A DNA stretch of 44,795 nucleotides from Deltaproteobacteria bacterium (GTDB lineage Bacteria; Desulfobacterota; DSM-4660; Desulfatiglandales; HGW-15), in contig JAFDEE010000013.1 of assembly GCA_019310525.1 (NCBI GenBank), forward strand, positions 1-44,795, written 5' to 3'. The notes under the pieces were generated by a model. It was not told the origin of the DNA, made no database searches, and saw only the letters and a program-made list of their open reading frames with translations. This document shows, in pieces, positions 25,745-33,211 of the stretch (position 1 is the first letter of the stretch; the number at the start of each line of letters is the position of its first letter). A program made the position numbers and the translations under genes.

Positions 25745-26886
25745 ACATCAAGAAATTCGTTGCCGAAACAGCCCAGGAAGCCCTTCAAATGGTCAAGAGG
25801 GAGATGGGGCCCGAGGCGGTGATCCTGAAGACCCGGACCCTCAGGGTCAAAGGGGGTAAAAAGAAGATCGAGGTCACCGCGGCCATCGATTACGAATCCG
25901 GTAATTTAAACGATTCCCCGTCCGAGACCCTGAGAATGGAAGAATTCCTGGAGCGATGGAAGGCCCTGGAAGCCCAGATAAGGGAAATCAAGACCGCTAT
26001 TGTCTGCGGTCAGGCGGAGAGGCATTTGCCCCCTGAGATCTACTTCAATAACATGTTGCGTCACCGGTTCATGAATTACAAGAGTTTCGGCCTTAATTGG
26101 CAGGTCATTCAGGAGCTTATGAACGGCGGAGAGAACCGGCGGTTGGGCGCCGACATGTCTACTTCCCATATTCTCAAGGATTCCCTTGCAAACGTGCTTT
26201 CCAAGATCCAGACCGGAACGGGAAGAAGAGAGGGGCGCGGGGCCCGGATCTTCTCTTTCATCGGGCCTACGGGGGTTGGAAAGACAACAACTCTGGCAAA
26301 ACTCGCGGCCCTCGGCGCCGTGAAGCAGGGGAAAAAGACCGCTTTGATCACCCTGGACACCTTCCGGATCGCCGCCGTGGATCAGCTTCAGAGCTATGCC
26401 AGAATCATGGGGATCCCCCTGGAAGTAGCCGTGAGCAGACCGGAATTGCAGGAGGCCGTTCACAAGCACAGGGATTGCGACCTGATTTTCATCGATACGG
26501 TCGGCAGAAGCCCCAACCACGGACAGGCCATAGAGGAGTTGAGGGATATCCTGGATATACCCGAGTACATCCATGGTTATCTGGTGTTGAGCGCGACGGA
26601 GCAGTACGGGAACCTTCTTCACACGGACCGCAGTTTCGCGGCCCTTCCATTCAAGAGTTACATCTTTACGAAACTGGACGAGACCCAGGATACTTCCCCC
26701 ATGATCAATTTTCTCATCACCCGCGGAAAACCCGTGTCCTACTTCACCGCGGGCCAGCAAGTGCCGGAGGATATCGAGGTTGCGACGAAGAGAAAGCTGG
26801 CGTCCCTTATTTTGGCCAGCATGCGGGATTCGACCGGGAATTACAGTTATGAGGTGAGCAGACATGGATCAAGCAACTGGACTTAG
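25741..26886 (+). CDS. flhF: Flagellar GTPase FlhF (SRP family)
   Basis: FlhF is an SRP-type GTPase that marks where, and often how many, flagella are built. The 381-residue protein has a basic N-terminus (MNIKKFVAETAQEALQMVKR), a helical N domain and the NG core: P-loop GPTGVGKTTT at 175-184, DTFRIAAVDQL from 206, and the G3-like DTVGRS at 252-257. The C-terminus has FTKLDETQ as the G4 motif. G3 is often DTAGRS in this family, so V254 is a small deviation. It overlaps flhA by 4 bases and flhG by 23. Confidence 0.96.
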   Translation: MNIKKFVAETAQEALQMVKREMGPEAVILKTRTLRVKGGKKKIEVTAAIDYESGNLNDSPSETLRMEEFLERWKALEAQIREIKTAIVCGQAERHLPPEIYFNNMLRHRFMNYKSFGLNWQVIQELMNGGENRRLGADMSTSHILKDSLANVLSKIQTGTGRREGRGARIFSFIGPTGVGKTTTLAKLAALGAVKQGKKTALITLDTFRIAAVDQLQSYARIMGIPLEVAVSRPELQEAVHKHRDCDLIFIDTVGRSPNHGQAIEELRDILDIPEYIHGYLVLSATEQYGNLLHTDRSFAALPFKSYIFTKLDETQDTSPMINFLITRGKPVSYFTAGQQVPEDIEVATKRKLASLILASMRDSTGNYSYEVSRHGSSNWT

Positions 26887-27772
26887 GGGTATTTTGAAAG
26901 AAGGCGGTAAGCCGTACGGAAGCCCCGACGTGTCCGCTGATGTTTTGCAGAAAGACAATTCAACAAAGCATACGGTAAGGGTTATATCGGTCACGAGCGG
27001 CAAAGGAGGGGTGGGAAAGACCAACGTTGTCGCCAACCTGGCCCTTGCACTGAGGAAACTGGGCAAGAGAGTCCTCGTGTTGGACGCTGACCTGGGCCTG
27101 GCCAATATGGACGTGTTGCTGGGTCTCAACCCGCGTTACACCATCCACCATGTTCTCAAGGGCGAGAAAAGGCTGGAAGAGGTCATGATCGCGGTGCCCA
27201 GCGGCTTCAAATTGCTTCCCGCGGCGTCCGGAATCCAGGAGCTTACGGACCTTGATCCGAGCCAGCGGCTGTTTCTGTTGAACGAATTCGACGCGCTCCA
27301 GGAGCACTTCGACGTTTTTCTGATCGATACCGGCGCAGGTATATCGGCCAACGTCATGTACTTCAATTTTGCCGCCATGGAGAAGGTGGTGATCGTCACC
27401 AATGAGCCTACGTCCCTCACGGACGCATATGCCCTTATCAAGGTCCTTACCAACCAGTACTCTCAGAAGCGGTTCAAAGTGCTCGTAAACGCTGCGAGGA
27501 ACCGCAGCGAAGCAGAACGGATTTACAGGCACCTGAGCTTGGTGGTGGATCAGTTCCTGGGATCCCCCTCCCTGGACTACTTGGGATGGATTCCGTTTGA
27601 CAAGCAGGTATCGGTGGCCGTCAGACAACAACAAATGGTGCTTCAAAAGTATCCCAATACCCCCGCCAGCAAGAGTATCATGGAATTGGCTGAAAGGCTG
27701 ATGGAATCCGAGGACGGAACTGATTTGGAGGGGGATATTAAGTTTTTCTGGCAAAAACTCCTTGGTTCATGA
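26864..27772 (+). CDS. flhG: MinD-like ATPase FlhG (FleN/YlxH)
   Basis: FlhG limits flagellar number by stimulating FlhF GTPase and, in polar flagellates, restraining FleQ-type activators. The 302-residue protein begins MDQATGLRG, matching the DQAxxLR activator helix that stimulates FlhF. The deviant Walker A SGKGGVGKT is at 45-53, followed by VLVLDADLGLANMDVLLGL. The ATG overlaps the flhF end by 23 bases and follows GAGGTGAG. The last codon overlaps the fliA ATG. Presence of a FleQ-like activator at 4040 makes FlhG feedback on it plausible. Confidence 0.95.
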   Translation: MDQATGLRGILKEGGKPYGSPDVSADVLQKDNSTKHTVRVISVTSGKGGVGKTNVVANLALALRKLGKRVLVLDADLGLANMDVLLGLNPRYTIHHVLKGEKRLEEVMIAVPSGFKLLPAASGIQELTDLDPSQRLFLLNEFDALQEHFDVFLIDTGAGISANVMYFNFAAMEKVVIVTNEPTSLTDAYALIKVLTNQYSQKRFKVLVNAARNRSEAERIYRHLSLVVDQFLGSPSLDYLGWIPFDKQVSVAVRQQQMVLQKYPNTPASKSIMELAERLMESEDGTDLEGDIKFFWQKLLGS

Positions 27773-28587
27773 AAACGGTAGAACCCAGCAGGGATAAGTT
27801 TATGTCTCCTTATGCAGCAAGTAAATTAAAAAAATACCACCAGATCACCTGTTCGGGGCAGGTGTGCAAGGATATTTCGGAACGGGATAAACTCATTCTC
27901 GAGTACGCGCCGCTGGTCAACACCATCGCAAACCGGATGGGACTCAGACTCCCCCCCCAGGTCAGTAAGGATGATCTGCTGAGCGCTGGAATAATGGGAC
28001 TACTCGATGCCATAGAAAAATTCGACGCCAAGAAGGGGGTTGAGTTCAAGTCCTATGCTGAATTCAGGATTCGGGGGGCCATGCTGGACGAACTGCGCTC
28101 CATGGATTGGGTCCCACGCTCGGTCAGAAGAAACGCAAAGAGGCTCCAGGAGGCCTATGCCAAGGTAGAGGGCGAAAAGATGAGGCCGGCCGAGGACGAG
28201 GAGGTGGCCCGGGAACTCGGTATAGATCTGGATGCCTTTTACAAGATGCTGGAAGAAGTCCGGGGTGTGGCCATCATCAGCAAAGACGAGCTTGGTCACT
28301 ATCTTCCCCATGATGCGGAGGATTCGGCCTGGCCCATGAATCAGTTCAGGGCCGGGCAAGGACCTCTCGATTCCCTTAAGCTTTCAGAGATCCGGGATGT
28401 TATCGCAAAGGCCATAGAAAAATTACCTAAGAACGAGAAGACGGTCGTAGCGCTTTATTACTATGAAGAGCTGACCATGAAAGAGATCGGCAAGATCATG
28501 GGGTACACGGAATCGAGGGTTTCCCAGCTTCACACCAAGGCGGTCATGAGGCTCAGGGTCAGCCTGAAATCCTACTTCGAGGAGTAA
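27769..28587 (+). CDS. fliA: RNA polymerase sigma-28 factor FliA
   Basis: FliA directs transcription of late flagellar genes and is held by FlgM until the hook is complete. The 272-residue protein has region 2 (LLSAGIMGLLDAIEKFDAKK, then GVEFKSYAEFRIRGAMLDEL), region 3, and region 4 with a helix-turn-helix (YYYEELTMKEIGKIMGYTES). The N-terminus may start at 27769 (overlapping flhG) or at ATG 27802, 11 residues shorter. Matching sigma-28 promoters are present before flgN and the flgM gene pair. Confidence 0.97.
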   Translation: MKTVEPSRDKFMSPYAASKLKKYHQITCSGQVCKDISERDKLILEYAPLVNTIANRMGLRLPPQVSKDDLLSAGIMGLLDAIEKFDAKKGVEFKSYAEFRIRGAMLDELRSMDWVPRSVRRNAKRLQEAYAKVEGEKMRPAEDEEVARELGIDLDAFYKMLEEVRGVAIISKDELGHYLPHDAEDSAWPMNQFRAGQGPLDSLKLSEIRDVIAKAIEKLPKNEKTVVALYYYEELTMKEIGKIMGYTESRVSQLHTKAVMRLRVSLKSYFEE

Positions 28588-28617
28588 GGAAGAGCGATTC
28601 GAAGGGACGATAAGGAC

Positions 28618-29205
28618 ATGAGCGAAGACGATAAAAAGGATAAGCCCATTCCCGGGGAAGATGACGAAACGGGGGACATAAGTGAACGCGGCGAAACCCG
28701 GGGAGAGACACCGGAGGACAAGTCGAGACCCGGAAGATTGAAAAGGTGGACTTCATCACTGAGGAGGAGGCCTTGGATAACGGTGGGGGTCGCTACTTTC
28801 CTTTTTCTCGGTGTGGGCTTGGGTGTCACTGTTACCCAGGGAAAGAGGATAATCCCCGGCGAAACGATCCGAGCGGCGGTGTCCCCGCACCTGAAGGACC
28901 CGGGCAAGGATTACTACGAAGAAAAATTGAGACCTCTACTGCTTCCCTTGCCTTCAGGTTCGGAGAATCAGGCTGTGCTGATAAAGTTTTCGGTCATCTG
29001 GGACGGGTTGGCATCTTTTCGTTACCGGGCACTTGAACTCCAGATCCGAAACCGACTTTACACACACATGAAAAGCCTTGTAGCCCGAGAACAGGACCCA
29101 CAGGACAAAACCCCGCTTCTTGAAGCTGAGATGAGCAGGATCCTGAGGGAATCCCTGGGAACAGGAGACTTGGCGATCAAGATCAAAGAGGTCAAGGGGA
29201 TATAG
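28618..29205 (+). CDS. FliL-like membrane protein (second copy)
   Basis: This 195-residue protein has a long acidic, lysine-rich cytoplasmic N-terminus (about 1-40), one membrane helix (about 57-76, ITVGVATFLFLGVGLGVTVT) and a periplasmic part of about 115 residues. Size, topology and location in a flagellar operon fit FliL-type proteins, and the periplasmic segment has similar beta then helix spacing (QAVLIKFSVIWDGLASFRYR, then LEAEMSRILRESLG). The sequence is divergent: the typical C-terminal YFTEF is absent. The ATG follows AAGGAC, 30 bases after fliA. The FliL relation is moderate inference; the gene itself is well supported. Confidence 0.6.
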   Translation: MSEDDKKDKPIPGEDDETGDISERGETRGETPEDKSRPGRLKRWTSSLRRRPWITVGVATFLFLGVGLGVTVTQGKRIIPGETIRAAVSPHLKDPGKDYYEEKLRPLLLPLPSGSENQAVLIKFSVIWDGLASFRYRALELQIRNRLYTHMKSLVAREQDPQDKTPLLEAEMSRILRESLGTGDLAIKIKEVKGI

Positions 29206-29248
29206 GGTCCCCGCGGCAAGACTTCCCGGCTGACAAGGAGGACATCCT

Positions 29249-29530
29249 ATGAGTTTCACGGGAACCGGTGGGCCGAAGGCCGTCTTGCCCGTCGCTGAGA
29301 GGATTTGGGCGGTACAGAAGAAGGGGAAGACCGATGAGAGGCGCCGGAGGAAGAACGGAAGAGAAGAATATGAGAAACGGGGCAAGGACGGGGAAGACCA
29401 GAAGGAACGCCACAGGGATACACCCCATAAAGGGGAAGAGAGTAAGGTTGAACAGGTGGAAGAGGATGTCGGATACGGTGCGGCCAAACCGAAGAAACGC
29501 ACGAGTGGAAAAGTCGATCTGGTAATTTGA
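29249..29530 (+). CDS. Small highly charged protein of unknown function
   Basis: The 93-residue product is rich in Lys, Arg, Glu and Asp, with no membrane helix or signal peptide, and is probably largely disordered. It starts SFTGTGGPKAVLPVAERIWA and ends in KVDLVI. The start is well supported by AAGGAGG, 7 bases before the ATG. I do not recognise a family. It sits between the FliL-like gene and a DUF2802-like gene, 44 and 13 bases from its neighbours, so it is probably part of the same transcript. Confidence 0.65.
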   Translation: MSFTGTGGPKAVLPVAERIWAVQKKGKTDERRRRKNGREEYEKRGKDGEDQKERHRDTPHKGEESKVEQVEEDVGYGAAKPKKRTSGKVDLVI

Positions 29531-29543
29531 GAGACCTTTGTTT

Positions 29544-30014
29544 ATGGAAACCCAAGTCTGGTTCGTCCTGCAGATTGTCCTTGATCTGGTCATGGTGGTG
29601 CTGCTGCTGTGGTTTTTGAAATTCCAGTCCAAGCGAAGGATATCGTGGCGGGAACAGGAGGCCCTCATCAATCGTTCCGAATCCATCCTGTCGGAGATGA
29701 AGGAGATATCCAGAGCACTCGAAGAAAACCTCGAAGAGAAGAGGATCTTGAGCAAACGGATACTGGAACGGCTCGATCAAGGACTCAAGCGGGCGGAGGA
29801 GAGCTGCAAGCAGATCACGGAACTTCTTCCCAAGACCGGGAGTGGAATTTCGGGGAATTCGGGTTCGCTCGAAATGGGGAGAAGGGAAAGAGATTCCATC
29901 CGTTCGCTCCTGAAAAGGGGGCTTTCCAAGGAGGAAATTGCGCGTCATCTGGGTATCTCCGTCGGGGAAATCGAGTTGATGCTCAAGCTCGACCCGGAAA
30001 GGACTGAATCTTAA
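29544..30014 (+). CDS. Membrane-anchored coiled-coil protein, DUF2802-like
   Basis: The ATG at 29544 gives 156 residues; a TTG 6 bases earlier is an alternative. An N-terminal membrane helix (about 6-25) is followed by a charged coiled coil (about 35-92) and a C-terminal helix-turn-helix-like segment (SLLKRGLSKEEIARHLGISV, then GEIELMLKL). This shape matches DUF2802-type proteins found in flagellar or chemotaxis clusters, from recollection of the architecture. It could link a membrane site to a cytoplasmic partner; DNA binding is possible but untested. It is followed by a gap of about 200 bases. Confidence 0.7.
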   Translation: METQVWFVLQIVLDLVMVVLLLWFLKFQSKRRISWREQEALINRSESILSEMKEISRALEENLEEKRILSKRILERLDQGLKRAEESCKQITELLPKTGSGISGNSGSLEMGRRERDSIRSLLKRGLSKEEIARHLGISVGEIELMLKLDPERTES

Positions 30015-30215
30015 GGCTCTCTCCCATCTCCTTTCACCTTTCCCGCACACCCCACCGGTCATTCGGCTGAAGATTTGATAAGTCAACCTTCCTCATTTAT
30101 GCTCTCCGGTTTCTTCCGCTCTGTCGGGAGAAGGATCGTTTCGGAACGCCCATAGGATCCAGGGGAGGAAGGGGCTGGGGCCTGGTGAAGTGGAATAGGT
30201 GGAGAATCCTCGGTG

Positions 30216-31301
30216 ATGTTTCGGGAAATAACGAAAGCAAATAACCTGCTGAGTGGGTTCAAGTCCGGGAAAGGTCACAGGGGAGCGCCTTTCAGGGCCG
30301 GAGAGATATTTACGGGAAGGGTGATAAAAGGATTACGGGGAGGGGAATTTCTTGTGTCGGCCCGTGGGAACCGCTTCCGTGCCCACGCGCGCATCGCACT
30401 GGCCGAAGGGAGGAGTTACAGGTTCCAGGTAAGGTGCGCTGGACCCAGGGTCGAGTTGAAGGTGGTGACCCCTGGACCTGACAGGCCCTTAAACCTCCTA
30501 TCGGGAAGAATAAGTGGCGGGGCTAGCCGGGAAAGACTGCCTGCTCTCCTCAGGGAGATCGTTGCGGCCCGGGACTGGAAGGGCATCTCGCCTTCCCTTA
30601 GGGAAGGTCTGCTGGAATTGAACCGCCTCTTAGCTTCCGTGATCTTCAAAGGATCCGGGAACGTCGGGGTTTCGTGGTTTGCGGAGTACCTTTTCAGGAG
30701 CGGGCTTTTTTGGGAGGGAAAGGTGGCCCGCCTACTCCTGGAGGGCCGGAAGATTGATCGAAACAAGTTGCTTCAAGGTGACCTGAAGGGCATTCTTCTG
30801 CGCCTGGAAAAGGATCTGAACGTGCTCGAGGGATGGAGCAAAGAGACAAAAGATCTTGCCCTCAAAATAAGAGAGGCCTTGCGGTTCATAGAACAGGATC
30901 AGTTTTTGAATCTTGCCTCCATAAAGGAGGCGGGTGGATGGTTTCTCTTCCTTCCCATAATGGGGGAGCGGGACTTCCATGGGGGCGAGTTGCTCGTTAA
31001 GGAACCGAAAGGAGAGGATGGAATCATCCGGTTTCATCTTTCCCTTGAGTTCAGTGAATTGGGTCCCATGGAAGTTTCGGTCTCGATCCTGGGAGGCATC
31101 CTGGACGCCCGGATCCTGGCAGCGGACGAGCGACGCCTTAAGATCCTCCAGGATAACCTTTCATTGCTGGAAAAGGGCCTGAGGAAAAAGGGATTGCAGC
31201 CGGGAACCCTGTCTTGCGGGATCCGGGGGGAAGAAGATGCGGGCAGGGTTTCAACGGAGCAGACTCGCGGGTCGACTCCGGGCGTGGACCTATCGGTATG
31301 A
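30216..31301 (+). CDS. FliK-like hook-length control domain protein (second)
   Basis: The ATG at 30216 gives 361 residues; GTG 30213 adds one and is closer to the GGAGA site at 30201-30205. The C-terminal segment (about 240-345) has a FliK/Flg_hook pattern: FHLSLEFSELGPMEVSVSIL, then DNLSLLEKGLRKKGLQPGTL. The N-terminal part (about 25-90) looks like a small beta barrel, with GRVIKGLRGGEFLVSARGNR. No signal peptide is seen. The canonical fliK is at 12948. This copy lies upstream of a stand-alone FlhB C-domain (31363), an arrangement like the Bacillus ylqG-ylqH pair as I recall it. Confidence 0.7.
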   Translation: MFREITKANNLLSGFKSGKGHRGAPFRAGEIFTGRVIKGLRGGEFLVSARGNRFRAHARIALAEGRSYRFQVRCAGPRVELKVVTPGPDRPLNLLSGRISGGASRERLPALLREIVAARDWKGISPSLREGLLELNRLLASVIFKGSGNVGVSWFAEYLFRSGLFWEGKVARLLLEGRKIDRNKLLQGDLKGILLRLEKDLNVLEGWSKETKDLALKIREALRFIEQDQFLNLASIKEAGGWFLFLPIMGERDFHGGELLVKEPKGEDGIIRFHLSLEFSELGPMEVSVSILGGILDARILAADERRLKILQDNLSLLEKGLRKKGLQPGTLSCGIRGEEDAGRVSTEQTRGSTPGVDLSV

Positions 31302-31362
31302 ACAGAGCCTCGGGACTTTTTTGCTTATAGGGGGAGGGAAAATCGTCCAAGGGGGATTTCAG

Positions 31363-31641
31363 ATGTCCCGGAAGGAGCGAAAGAAGGCCGTCGCCCTCAA
31401 GTATGATGCCGTTAAGGACAATGCTCCCAAGGTGACGGCCAAGGGCGGGGGACTCATTGCAGAACGTATCATTGAACTGGCCGGGCAGGCGGGGATTCCC
31501 ATCCGGGAAGACCCGGATTTGGTGGGTGCCCTCATGGAATTGGATTTACTGGATGAGATTCCTCCCGAACTTTACCAGGCCGTGGCCGAGATCCTGGCCT
31601 TCGCCTATCGTCTCAACCGCAGGATGAAAGAGGGTGGCTAG
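31363..31641 (+). CDS. FlhX: stand-alone FlhB C-terminal domain paralogue
   Basis: The ATG at 31363, 7 bases after AAGGGGG, gives 92 residues. The protein aligns by eye with the part of FlhB after its cleavage site: KKAVALKYD corresponds to HLAVALRYE, AERIIELAGQAGIPI to AHRIREVAEENGVPV, and IPPELYQAVAEILAFAY to IPSEFYQAVAEILAYVY. There are no membrane helices and no NPTH motif. Such FlhX proteins can partly replace the FlhB C-domain in Helicobacter. It overlaps no gene but sits directly after a FliK-like gene, suggesting a paired role. Confidence 0.88.
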   Translation: MSRKERKKAVALKYDAVKDNAPKVTAKGGGLIAERIIELAGQAGIPIREDPDLVGALMELDLLDEIPPELYQAVAEILAFAYRLNRRMKEGG

Positions 31642-31741
31642 AGAAGTCCGGTTCCTGGAATTTTCCGCACTTTGCCGTGAGGCTCGTTTTTGCAGAGCCG
31701 TCAGAGGCCTTAAAAAAGCCGATATCAGGGGGTATGCCGCC

Positions 31742-32056
31742 ATGGCGAGAAGAATTGCTGTTACGATTCTTTGTCTTTCTTTTTTCATGCTCATTCCTTC
31801 ATCCCTGTGTGCGGGCCTGAGTGCATTCCAATTCAAGATCATCAAGATCGCCTTTATGAACGGGTATGTAAGGGCACTCAGGACGGACGACCGATCCCTC
31901 CGGATCCTGAGAGAGAACCGGGACATCATGGAGCGGGTGGTGAAGGCGGAGGCCGAAAAATACATGGCCGAAGTTTCAGCCATGAACCAGACGAACCCCG
32001 CTTCCGGACCTTCTCCCTTTTCAGGGGAGACTTTCAAAGGAACCTCCGATTGGTAG
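31742..32056 (+). CDS. Small exported protein of unknown function
   Basis: The ATG at 31742 gives 104 residues; a GTG at 31634, overlapping the previous stop, would add a basic leader that spoils the signal peptide. Residues 1-20 look like a Sec signal (RRIAVTILCLSFFMLIPSSL then CAG). A cysteine lies at the end of that stretch (LCA), so a lipoprotein cannot be excluded, although the lipobox is poor. The mature part is helical and charged (FKIIKIAFMNGYVRALRTDD), with a Ser/Pro/Thr-rich tail. No family is recognised. It is the last gene before the flgF regulatory gap. Confidence 0.65.
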   Translation: MARRIAVTILCLSFFMLIPSSLCAGLSAFQFKIIKIAFMNGYVRALRTDDRSLRILRENRDIMERVVKAEAEKYMAEVSAMNQTNPASGPSPFSGETFKGTSDW

Positions 32057-32163
32057 CCGATCCGTTCCGACTTTTTTCGGTATCTTCAGGGATATCGATC
32101 GAAATCGTGTACATCCATAAAAAGGCTTGCGGGAATGGCGGGAACCCCAGAACCCTTGGCCTC

Positions 32164-32188
32164 TAAAGCTGTCAACTTCAGCCGATAG
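32164..32188 (+). promoter_or_regulatory. Possible sigma-28 promoter upstream of flgF
   Basis: GCCGATAG (32181-32188) is identical to the -10 of the strong flgM-operon site. The best -35, TAAA at 32164-32167, is 13 rather than 15 bases away, so the match is partial. If active it would give FliA-dependent late transcription of flgF-flgJ in addition to RpoN. Confidence 0.35.
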
Positions 32189-32353
32189 TAGTTTGTTTCT
32201 AGGTAATATTTTCCCTCTCCTCCGGAAAGGAATGCAGACCCTTTTTGAAAGGCAGGGATCCAGGAGTTTTCATTAGGTTGGAAGAAGCCTGAAATTCATG
32301 AAAAAACAATGGGTTAGGTTTCCTGCCTGTCCTGAAGGACTTTATGGGGAATG

Positions 32354-32369
32354 TGGTATGGGAATTGCT
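32354..32369 (+). promoter_or_regulatory. Sigma-54 promoter for the flgF operon
   Basis: TGGTATGGGAATTGCT has GG (32355-32356) and GC (32367-32368) exactly 10 bases apart, with a strong ATTGCT -12 block. The flgF ATG is 51 bases downstream, the same range as at the other sigma-54 units in the window. Confidence 0.82.
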
Positions 32370-32419
32370 AATTGATAAAGTGAACCCTATCCGGGAAACC
32401 ATGAAGGAGAGAAGAAAAC

Positions 32420-33160
32420 ATGCTGAAAGGAATGCTTGAGGCGGCGAGGGGTTGTGTCAAGGAGGAGCTCAGGATGGATGTCATCTCCAATAACCTGGCA
32501 AACTCCACTGTGATCGGTTTCAAGAAAGATGTGATCTCCTTTCAGGATCTCCTGGAACAGGCCGGGGGGGGAACAGGGAGTATCGTATCCGGGGAAGCGA
32601 CCATAAGGGAGGCCCTGGTCCGGGTCAAGACCGACCTGAGTCAGGGGGATCTTCGTTTTACAAATAATCCCCTGGATTTCGCTGTATTCGGTGAGGGCTT
32701 TTTCAAGGTCATGACGCCTGAAGGCGTTCGCTATACACGGAAGGGTGATTTCAGGCTGGATGAAAACCGCTTCCTGGTCACACAACAGGGATACAAGGTG
32801 CTGGGGGAAGGCGGACCTATCGAGGTCCCTGATGGGGATTTTTCCGTGGACGGGCAAGGAGTCATCAAGTTGAACGGATCCGAACAGGGCCGTATAGCCC
32901 TCGCCCGCTTCGAGGGTCCCTCCGCCCTGATAAAGGAAGGGTTGGGTCTGTACAGGAAGACCGATAAGGCCGTCGAGTTGCCTCCACCCCCTGAAACCCA
33001 GGTCAGACAGGGATACCTCGAACTTTCCAACGTCAACGTAGCCAAAGAGATGGTGAACATGATCCATTGCCTGCGGGCCTTCGAGAGTTACCAGAAGGCC
33101 ATTCAGGTTCTGGATGGAATCAACAACCGGGTTATCAACGAAGTAAGCCGGGTCAGATAG
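32420..33160 (+). CDS. flgF: Flagellar rod protein FlgF
   Basis: FlgF is a proximal rod protein of the FlgF/FlgG hook-like family. The 246-residue product has the N-terminal motif MDVISNNLANSTVIGFKKD (from about residue 17) and the axial C-terminus LELSNVNVAKEMVNMIHCLR. Flg-family beta segments (DFAVFGEGFFKVMTPEGVRY) lie between. The ATG follows AAGGAGAG. It is first in the operon after the sigma-54 promoter and directly precedes flgG, as usual for flgF. Confidence 0.95.
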   Translation: MLKGMLEAARGCVKEELRMDVISNNLANSTVIGFKKDVISFQDLLEQAGGGTGSIVSGEATIREALVRVKTDLSQGDLRFTNNPLDFAVFGEGFFKVMTPEGVRYTRKGDFRLDENRFLVTQQGYKVLGEGGPIEVPDGDFSVDGQGVIKLNGSEQGRIALARFEGPSALIKEGLGLYRKTDKAVELPPPPETQVRQGYLELSNVNVAKEMVNMIHCLRAFESYQKAIQVLDGINNRVINEVSRVR

Positions 33161-33211
33161 GGATCCGCGCAGGACTCAGGAAACACCAAGAAAAAGAAGG
33201 GAGGATATGAC

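Larger units (their letters stand above)
32057..32419. other. Intergenic regulatory region before flgF
   Basis: No gene is seen in these 363 bases. The region is more AT-rich than its surroundings. It contains a GCCGATAG -10-like element at 32181-32188 and a consensus-spaced sigma-54 promoter at 32354-32369. A half-site GTCAAC at 32171 has no matching TTGAC arm. Short T- and A-rich inverted repeats at the left (32065-32085) are too weak to call a terminator. Confidence 0.6.

Noticed and set aside
31237-31362. N-terminal extension of the FlhX gene overlapping the FliK-like gene
   Set aside because: The ATG at 31363 has a strong ribosome site and gives the typical FlhX start; the extension is a shadow of the upstream gene.
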